Assembly: GCA_030428695.1 (NCBI GenBank)
Contig: JAUIEM010000068.1
Coordinates: 1-30,334 of the forward strand
Length of the DNA: 30,334 bases
From: a bacterium
GTDB taxonomy: Bacteria; Planctomycetota; J058; JAJDCP01
Direction of reading: 5' to 3'
This document shows positions 24,483 through 30,334 of the stretch, one piece after another. The position numbers and the translations under genes are program-made. Every line of letters begins with the position of its first letter. Position 1 is the first letter of the stretch. Under the pieces are notes generated by a model. That model had not been told where the DNA came from. It ran no database searches and worked only from the letters and a program-made list of their open reading frames with translations.

Positions 24483-25960
24483 GGCGCCGCGGCTTCCTGC
24501 GCTGGAGCGCCGCGGCCGCCGGCGCCGCCGCCCTGAGCGGCTGCGACGGGGTGTACGGCGCCCTGTCCCGGCAGCTCGGGGCGCGCCTGCCCGACACCCT
24601 CGAGGCGGCCGCCGGCACCGTACCCGACCGCGCGCGCCGGCTGCTCGACCGGGCGGCCTACGGCCCCTGGCCCGGTGACTGCGCCGCGGTGCGGGAGCAC
24701 GGCGTGGAGGCCTGGGTCGACGCGCAGCTCGATCCGGAGAGCATCGACGACCTCGCCTGCACCGTGCGCTCCCGGCGCATCCACGCGCTGCACCTGCCGG
24801 CGGCGGAGCTGTACGAGTACAAGGAGCGCGTGCTGCGCGACGACCTCGCCCGCCACACCTTGCTGCGCGCGGTCTACAGTCGTCGGCAGCTCAAGGAGGT
24901 GATGGTCGGCTTCTGGCTCGACCACTTCAACATCAACATCCACAAGGGCGAGTGCGCCTACCTCGCGATCGCCTATGTCCGCGATGTGGTGCGGGCCCAC
25001 GCCCTCGGCCGTTTCCGCGACCTGGTCCGCGCCTCGGCGACCCATCCCGCGATGTTGCACTACCTCGACGGGCGTCTGAACCAGAAGCGTGACGACGCGG
25101 ACGTGCCGAATGAGAACTACGCGCGGGAGCTGCTCGAGCTGCACACCCTCGGCGTCGACGGCGGCTATTCCCAGCAGGATGTGATGGAGGCGGCGCGCTG
25201 CCTGACCGGCTGGCGGGTGCGCGGGCAGAACCAGTTCCGCAAGGCCGAGGTGCGCTTCGACCCGGCGTCCCACGACCAGGGCGAGAAGCGCGTCCTCGGC
25301 GAGCGCATCGCCGCCGAGGGGGGAGCGGAAGACCTCGAGCGCCTGATCGACGTCGCGGTCGGCCATCCCTCGACCGCTCGCTACCTGTCCTGGAAGCTGT
25401 GCCGGCGCTTCGTCGCGCAGGAGCCGCCGCCGGCCCTGGTCGACTCCCTCGCCGAGGTGTACCGGCAGCACGACGGGGATCTCAAGGCGATGCTGCGTCA
25501 CCTGCTCCTGTCCGAGGAGCTGTATGCCGCGCCGCCGAAGCTCAAGCGCCCCTTCCGCTTCGTCGCGAGCGCCCTGCGCGGCCTCGCCGCGGACACCTTC
25601 GTCGGCCGGCCGATCCTCGGCTACCTCGAGCGCCTCGGCCAGATGCCCGCCCAGTATCCGACCCCCGACGGCTACCCGGACGAGGCGGAGCCCTGGATGG
25701 GCGGCCTCTTGTGGCGCTGGCGCTTCGTCAGCGACCTCGCGTCCAACCGGGTCGGCAAGACCCGCGTCGACCTGCCGGCGCTGCTCGCCCTGCTCAAGGC
25801 CGGCCAGGGCGAAGCCGGCGGACCGGTCGGGCTCGTCGCCGGCCACCTGCTCGGACGCGCCCCCGGCGCGGCCGAGCAGGCGGCGCTCGCGCGGGTCGCC
25901 GACGAGCCCGCCGCCCTCGCCGGGCTGGTGATGGCGAGCCCGGCCTACCAGTTCAGCTAG
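24479..25960 (+). CDS. DUF1800 family exported lipoprotein
   Basis: 493 residues. The start MRRRGFLRWSAAAAGAAALSGC joins a Tat-like double Arg to a lipobox (LSGC), so a lipid-anchored envelope protein is expected. DUF1800 features follow: LLDRAAYGPWPGD, LKEVMVGFWLDHFNINI, NENYARELLELHTLGVDGGYSQQDV (here split as NENYARELLELHTLG and VDGGYSQQDVMEAARCLTGW), HDQGEKRVLG, HPSTARYLSWKLCRRFV and DLKAMLRHLLLSEEL. Function of the family is unknown; in planctomycetes and others these genes pair with DUF1501 genes, as here. Coupled to the gene before it by a four-base overlap and followed after 17 bases by the DUF1501 gene. Confidence 0.9.
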   Translation: MRRRGFLRWSAAAAGAAALSGCDGVYGALSRQLGARLPDTLEAAAGTVPDRARRLLDRAAYGPWPGDCAAVREHGVEAWVDAQLDPESIDDLACTVRSRRIHALHLPAAELYEYKERVLRDDLARHTLLRAVYSRRQLKEVMVGFWLDHFNINIHKGECAYLAIAYVRDVVRAHALGRFRDLVRASATHPAMLHYLDGRLNQKRDDADVPNENYARELLELHTLGVDGGYSQQDVMEAARCLTGWRVRGQNQFRKAEVRFDPASHDQGEKRVLGERIAAEGGAEDLERLIDVAVGHPSTARYLSWKLCRRFVAQEPPPALVDSLAEVYRQHDGDLKAMLRHLLLSEELYAAPPKLKRPFRFVASALRGLAADTFVGRPILGYLERLGQMPAQYPTPDGYPDEAEPWMGGLLWRWRFVSDLASNRVGKTRVDLPALLALLKAGQGEAGGPVGLVAGHLLGRAPGAAEQAALARVADEPAALAGLVMASPAYQFS

Positions 25961-25977
25961 GGGCCCGGAGAAGGAAC

Positions 25978-27090
25978 ATGTTGTCACGACGATCCTGGAT
26001 GCGATGGCTGCTCGGCGCCGAGCCGGGCCAGCACGTGCTGGTCAACATCTTCCTGCGCGGCGGGGCGGACAGCCTGCACATGCTCGCGCCGCACGGCGAC
26101 CCGGACTACCGCGTGCACCGGCCGACCCTCGCCCTGGCCGAGCCGGACGACCAGAGCCTGTGGCTCGATGAGCGCTTCGCCCTGCACCCGGCCCTCGGCG
26201 CCCTCGCGCCCCTGTTCCACGAGGGCGAGCTGGCGCCGGTGTGCGCGGTCGGTTCCGACGACCAGACCCGCTCGCACTTCGAGGCCCAGGACCTGTGGGA
26301 GCGCGGCGGCAACGCCGGCGGCGGCTGGCTCGCCCGGCACATGCGCGCCCGGCGCGGTCCGGCCTCGGCCTTCGCGGTCGTCGCCTTCGCCGACGCGGTG
26401 CCGATGAGCCTGCTCGGGGCCCCGGTCGCGGCGGCGATCACCGACCTCGACGAGCTGCGCCTGAGCGGCGTCGACCAGGGCTTCCGGCAGGGCCTGGAGG
26501 AGCTGTACGCCGCGGCCGCGAGCGAGCTCGCCGCGTCGGGGCGGCGGGCGCTCAAGGCGATGGAGCGCATCGGCTCCTTGCCCGCCAACAGCGCGGTCGA
26601 GTATCCGAACACGGGCTTCGCCTCGGCCCTGCGCCAGACCGCCCGGCTGATCCGCGGCGAGGTCGGCCTCGAGATCAGCAGCATCGACCTCGGCGGCTGG
26701 GACACGCACTTCGGCCAGGACGCGGTGATCACCGGCAACCTGCGCGCCCTGGCCGAAGGGATCGCGGCCTTCCGGAGGGACCTCGGGGCGCGCTTCGCGG
26801 ACGTGACGCTGGTCGTGCAGACCGAGTTCGGGCGGCGGGTGTACGAGAACTCCTCGCTCGGCACCGACCACGGCCGGGCGAGCTGCATGCTGCTCGCGGG
26901 CGGTGGGCTGAAGGGCGGCAAGGTCTACGGAACCTGGCCGGGGCTGCGCGACGTCGAGGGGCCCGGCGACCTCAAGGTGACGACCGACTACCGCAGCGTG
27001 CTCGCCGAGGTGCTCCTGCGCCGGGTCGGGACCGGGCGGCTCGACGCGGTGTTCCCGGACTTCACCCCGGAGTACCTGTGCTTCAGCTGA
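25978..27090 (+). CDS. DUF1501 family protein without an obvious signal peptide
   Basis: 370 residues, related in fold to sulfatase/phosphatase-like proteins. Signatures: VNIFLRGGADSLHML near the start, FALHPALGAL, DDQTRSHFEAQDLWERGG, DLGGWDTHFGQ, VVQTEFGRRVYEN, GTDHGRASCMLLAGGGLKGG and LAEVLLRR. Most relatives begin with a Tat signal (RRDFL and a hydrophobic stretch). Here MLSRRSWMRWLLGAEPGQ leads directly into the first strand, and no hydrophobic core is present. GAAGGAAC provides the ribosome site. It may be exported in complex with the DUF1800 partner or stay in the cytoplasm. Catalytic activity is not established for the family. Confidence 0.9.
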   Translation: MLSRRSWMRWLLGAEPGQHVLVNIFLRGGADSLHMLAPHGDPDYRVHRPTLALAEPDDQSLWLDERFALHPALGALAPLFHEGELAPVCAVGSDDQTRSHFEAQDLWERGGNAGGGWLARHMRARRGPASAFAVVAFADAVPMSLLGAPVAAAITDLDELRLSGVDQGFRQGLEELYAAAASELAASGRRALKAMERIGSLPANSAVEYPNTGFASALRQTARLIRGEVGLEISSIDLGGWDTHFGQDAVITGNLRALAEGIAAFRRDLGARFADVTLVVQTEFGRRVYENSSLGTDHGRASCMLLAGGGLKGGKVYGTWPGLRDVEGPGDLKVTTDYRSVLAEVLLRRVGTGRLDAVFPDFTPEYLCFS

Positions 27091-27212
27091 GGCGTGCTCC
27101 AGGGGGAAGCTCCCGGCCTTAGGGCCCGGAGAGGATCAGTCGGGCGTTCGGGCGCGCCTGCGGCGTCATTGTGTCACTTGCCTCACTCCCCCTCCACTGC
27201 CACCGACCTCCG

Positions 27213-27236
27213 TCCCTCCCTCGTGCCTCGGTCGGG
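27213..27236 (-). repeat. GAGGNACGA-loop hairpin, copy 4
   Basis: On the minus strand CCC-GA-CC and GG-GA-GGG pair around GAGGCACGA (loop at 27221-27229), with two adjacent G-A mismatches in the stem. It lies in the 213-base gap between two converging genes, which shows no other structure I can support. Confidence 0.45.
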
Positions 27237-27303
27237 CCGCTCGGCCGCTTCGCTGTGTGCCTCGCGGAGGCGGTGCTCGGCCGCGGCGGCCTCTGCTCCG
27301 GCC

Positions 27304-30300
27304 TCACTCCCCGAACAGCTCGACCCAACGCGGGTCGTCGCGCAGCACGGCGAGCTCCGGCTGGGTCTTCATCGCCGCGACATCGAGCTTGCCGAGCTCG
27401 ACGCGCCGGGCGAGGAAGGTGAACGCGCGGTCGATCCAGGCGGCGCGCGCCTCGGGGGTGTCGACCTCGTCCGCGAGGTCGGCCGAGGCGGTCGCGCCGA
27501 GCTCGGCGGCAGAGGTGTGGAGGCGGCGGACGGTGTCGGCCGTCAGGCGGTACTCGCCGCGGGAACCTTCGAGGACGGCGGCCATGTCGTCGACCGCGAG
27601 CGCGCGCTCCCCCATCGCGATGTGCAGGAAGCCGCGCCGGTAGTGGGCGAGCATGTCGTCCGTCAGCTCGACCGCCCGGGTGTAGTCGGCGAGGGCGCCG
27701 GCGAAGTCCTGCAGCTCGGTCCGGGCGTTGCCGCGGTTCTTGTAGCCGCGGGCGTTGTCCGGACGCAAGCGCAGGAAGCGGTCGAAGTCCTCCTCGGCCT
27801 CCCGCCAGCGTTGCAGGCGCAGGAAGGTCACGCCGCGGTCGAACCAGGCGGTCGGGTAGCTCGGGTCGAGCAGCACCGCGTCGGTCAGGATCGCGAGCGC
27901 CGCGTCGAAGCGGTTGAGGTGGTTGTACATCTGGCCGAGCTGCGCGCGGGCCCGGACGTTGCGCCCGTCGAGCTCGACGGCGCGCTCGAAGGCCTCGACC
28001 GCCTCGCTCACCCGGCGGAGCTCGCCGAGCGTCTCGCCGCGGTTGATGATCACGTCGACGACATCCGGCTGCGCGGCGAGGGCCTGGTCGAAGCAGACGA
28101 GGGCGGCCTCGTAGTCGGAGCGTTTCATCGCGAGCAGGCCGAGGTTGTTCAGGGCAGGAGGATACGCGGGATGCAGCTCGAGCAGCCTGCGTAGATCGGC
28201 CTCGGACTCGTCGAGCCGGTCGAGGTTCGACAGCACGCTGCTGCGGTTGAGCAGGGCACCCTGTCGCGTCGGCTCGAGCTCGAGCAGACGGTTGAGGTCT
28301 TCGAGCGCGATCTCCGGCCGCTCGAGGCGCGAGAGCACCGTCGCGCGGTTGCTCAGCGCCGCGGGGTAGTCGGGGTCGAGCTCCAGAGCCCGGGTGTAGT
28401 CCGCGACGGCGCCCTCGAGGTCGAGCTTCTGGGCGCGCTTCGCCGCGCGCTCGAAGAAGGCCGAGGGCGTGTCGAGCGCGGCGTCCGGCGTGGGGATCGG
28501 GATGCGCCCGTAGAAGCGCGAGACCTGCCTCCACACCTCGCTGTTGATCCCGAAGCGGTCGCGCACGTGCTCGATCAGCGCCGGCTCGGCGTCCAGACTG
28601 CCGGTCGTGCAGAGGGCCCGGGCGGTCGCGACGACCAGCTCGGGGTCCTCGACGACCGCGACGAAACGCCCGAGCACCGGCACCGTCAGGCTCGCCATGT
28701 CGAGCTGGCCGAGCACGCCGAGGATGATCTCGAGCTCCTCGCGCTCGGGCTGTGACCAGTAGGCCCCGGGGCCGGCCTTCGCAATGGACGGCTCGAGGGC
28801 CTCCTCCAGGGCCGCGACGACCTCCGGACGCCGGTAGGCGCTCAGCTCGACGACGCGCTCCTGCAGGTCGGGCATCCAGGGCGGCCGCTCCGCCCGGGTG
28901 CGGCCGAGGCGCGCGTCCTCGAGGGCTGCCCGCACCGCCGCCAGCTGGGCGTCGAGCTGGGCCGAGCGCCCGCTGCGGACCCGGTCGATGAAGGTGTCGC
29001 GGCGGCCCTCCGCCATCGACCCCGCGACCAGCTCGGCGATGTCGAAGGCCTCGCTGTCGTAGGCGAGCTGGAAGGCCTGGACGAGGGCGTCGCGCACCGC
29101 GCGGCGCCGCTGTTCGAGCTGCGTGGCGGGCAGGAAGGCGTAGGCCTGGCCGTCGACGGGCTCGGTGGCGAGCTCGAGCTCGCGGCGCTCGCGCTGCACC
29201 GCGCCGAGCAGCTCGAGCACGGCCTCGCGATGCACCCGCTTGTGCTCGGCGGTCAGGTGCTGCGCGCCGTGCTGCGCGAGCCAGGCCAGGCGCTCGTCGA
29301 CGCGGGCGCGCCGCTCCGGGTAGGCGACGTTGGTCGCGGCGAGGGAGTCGAGGGCGGCGCGCCGGGTGTCGATCCGATCCTGGCGGGCGGAGCGCTGCTG
29401 GAACCAGGCGAAGAGCGCGATCAGCACGCAGGCGAGCAGCGCGGCGCTCGCGAGCCGCTGCAGGCGGCGCCGGCCCTGCTTGTCGCGCTCCCGCCGCTCG
29501 AGGGCGGCGGCGAGCAGCCCGCGCAGCTCCTCGCGGGCGGGGAGGCTCGGCGCGGTCTCCGGGCTGCGGGCGAGCTGCGCCCGGGCGAGGCCGAGGTCGC
29601 CCTGGGTCAGGGCGGCGCGGCCGAAGGCGAGGCGGGCGCGCGCGACGCCGTCGCGGGCGGCGTCGTGCTCCCACAGGGCGAGGGACTGCTCGAAGCCGGC
29701 GATCGCCCGGGCGTACTCCTCGTACAACAGGTCCCGCGCGCTCTCGTCGAGCAGCGCTCCGCCGGCCGCCTTGAGGTTGCAGGCCTGCAGCCGCTCCTCC
29801 GCCTCCGTCGACAGCAGCTCGCTCTCCCGGTGCACCAGGTAGTCGCGCAGATCCGCGGCGAAGGCGCCGACCTCGCGGTAGCGGTCCTCGATCGCGCGGG
29901 CGAGGGCCCGCCCGCAGATCTTGCGCAGACCCTCCGGGCAGGTCGGGTCGAGCGGCTCGATCTCGCCGCGCGCGGCGGCGAGGATCACCTGGAAGATGGT
30001 CGTGCCGCGGTGGGGCGGGTGCCCGCTGAGGATTCGGTAGAGGATGCCCCCGAGCATGTAGACGTCCGTCTCCGGCCCGATGTCGGCGCCCCGTCCCTCG
30101 GCGAGCTCGGGCGGCATGTAGGCCGGGGTGCCGCAGGGCTCGCGCAGCTCGGTGCGGTGCCGCAGCCCGCTCGGGGGGTCGCGGAACTCGACCGCCAGCC
30201 CCCAGTCCATCAGCAGCACCTCGCCGTAGGCCCCGAGCATCACGTTGGCCGGCTTGAGGTCGTTGTGTGCGATGCCCTGGCTGTGGGCATAGGCGACCGC

Positions 30301-30334
30301 GTTGCACACCTGCAGCAGCACCTCGAGCTGCTCG
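27304..30334 (-). CDS. Large membrane-anchored Ser/Thr kinase-like protein with TPR array (5' end outside the window)
   Basis: About 1010 residues are visible; the gene continues past the right edge, which cuts the kinase domain before its glycine loop. The catalytic loop reads HNDLKPANV: the Asp is kept but the usual Arg is Asn, so it is a non-RD kinase. The metal-binding motif is DWG in LLMDWGLAV, a variant seen in planctomycete kinases. CGTPAYMPPEL and DVYMLGGILYRILSG follow. A membrane helix (LASAALLACVLIALFAWF) stands about 290 residues in. The rest contains a helical region and, in its second half, at least ten TPR units (for example YPAALSNRATVLSRLERPEIAL, here YPAALSNRATVL and LERPEIALEDL; YPTAWFDRGVTFLRL; DNARGYKNRGNARTEL). 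Activity is likely but the ATP-binding half cannot be seen. Confidence 0.9.
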   Translation of the reverse strand, partial: EQLEVLLQVCNAVAYAHSQGIAHNDLKPANVMLGAYGEVLLMDWGLAVEFRDPPSGLRHRTELREPCGTPAYMPPELAEGRGADIGPETDVYMLGGILYRILSGHPPHRGTTIFQVILAAARGEIEPLDPTCPEGLRKICGRALARAIEDRYREVGAFAADLRDYLVHRESELLSTEAEERLQACNLKAAGGALLDESARDLLYEEYARAIAGFEQSLALWEHDAARDGVARARLAFGRAALTQGDLGLARAQLARSPETAPSLPAREELRGLLAAALERRERDKQGRRRLQRLASAALLACVLIALFAWFQQRSARQDRIDTRRAALDSLAATNVAYPERRARVDERLAWLAQHGAQHLTAEHKRVHREAVLELLGAVQRERRELELATEPVDGQAYAFLPATQLEQRRRAVRDALVQAFQLAYDSEAFDIAELVAGSMAEGRRDTFIDRVRSGRSAQLDAQLAAVRAALEDARLGRTRAERPPWMPDLQERVVELSAYRRPEVVAALEEALEPSIAKAGPGAYWSQPEREELEIILGVLGQLDMASLTVPVLGRFVAVVEDPELVVATARALCTTGSLDAEPALIEHVRDRFGINSEVWRQVSRFYGRIPIPTPDAALDTPSAFFERAAKRAQKLDLEGAVADYTRALELDPDYPAALSNRATVLSRLERPEIALEDLNRLLELEPTRQGALLNRSSVLSNLDRLDESEADLRRLLELHPAYPPALNNLGLLAMKRSDYEAALVCFDQALAAQPDVVDVIINRGETLGELRRVSEAVEAFERAVELDGRNVRARAQLGQMYNHLNRFDAALAILTDAVLLDPSYPTAWFDRGVTFLRLQRWREAEEDFDRFLRLRPDNARGYKNRGNARTELQDFAGALADYTRAVELTDDMLAHYRRGFLHIAMGERALAVDDMAAVLEGSRGEYRLTADTVRRLHTSAAELGATASADLADEVDTPEARAAWIDRAFTFLARRVELGKLDVAAMKTQPELAVLRDDPRWVELFGE

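Noticed and set aside
25961..27132. Direct repeat GGGCCCGGAGA flanking the DUF1501 gene (25961-25971 and 27122-27132)
   Set aside because: Eleven GC-rich bases, one copy being part of a ribosome-binding region; likely chance rather than insertion-site duplication.

Overview
The window is GC-rich (about 70% by eye), densely coding DNA from a bacterial chromosome. The best guess for its source is a planctomycete or a close relative. The evidence is a DUF1800/DUF1501 gene pair, three Hanks-type Ser/Thr kinases of different architecture (one with a DWG in place of DFG and a TPR tail), an ECF sigma factor lying between two of those kinases, and a multihaem cytochrome. The assignment is inferred from gene content; there is no rRNA in the window.

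Layout. (1) 1-1575: rho, whose RNA-binding cold-shock domain appears to be replaced by a Gly/Arg/Asn-rich tail, then a strong hairpin and a purine-only microsatellite region. (2) 1576-6900: a five-haem secreted cytochrome on the minus strand, then a decayed neighbourhood holding a wrecked CoA-disulfide reductase/rhodanese gene, an intact polytopic membrane protein of unknown function, the last piece of a carboxylesterase gene, and an ArsR-type regulator whose 3' end is joined to that piece. (3) 7027-14878 (+): fabB-like ketoacyl-ACP synthase, Ser/Thr kinase, ECF sigma factor, FHA/zinc-ribbon/Ser-Thr kinase, and a TGS-uridine-kinase-like protein. (4) 14990-19753, mainly minus: an acyl-CoA-synthetase alpha-like protein without its phosphohistidine loop, a small plus-strand membrane protein, and a translationally coupled pair of TPR-histidine kinase and methylmalonyl-CoA mutase large subunit. 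(5) 19876-22835: a membrane-anchored protein with a pseudopilin-like end, and a HEAT-repeat protein on the minus strand. (6) 22836-23918: about 1.1 kb without a convincing gene, packed with hairpins and long inverted repeats. (7) 23919-27090: an operon of small membrane protein, DUF1800 lipoprotein and DUF1501 protein. (8) 27304 to the right edge, minus: a large membrane-anchored kinase with a TPR array, cut by the window.

The clearest candidate for something undescribed is the hairpin region 22906-23772. Hairpins with different but self-complementary stems present the same nine-base loop, GAGGNACGA: three lie here and a fourth lies at 27213-27236. Next to them are a 24-bp stem with one mismatch inside a 123-nt hairpin that can also form a crossing helix, and a perfect 30-bp inverted repeat. 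Its left and right halves look like diverged copies in opposite orientation. It may be a structured non-coding RNA or a family of mobile palindromic elements.

Genes working together: the sigma factor between two kinases suggests a phosphorylation-linked regulatory module. The TPR-histidine kinase overlaps the mutase gene, tying a sensor to B12-dependent acyl-CoA metabolism. DUF1800 and DUF1501 probably act as a pair at the cell envelope.
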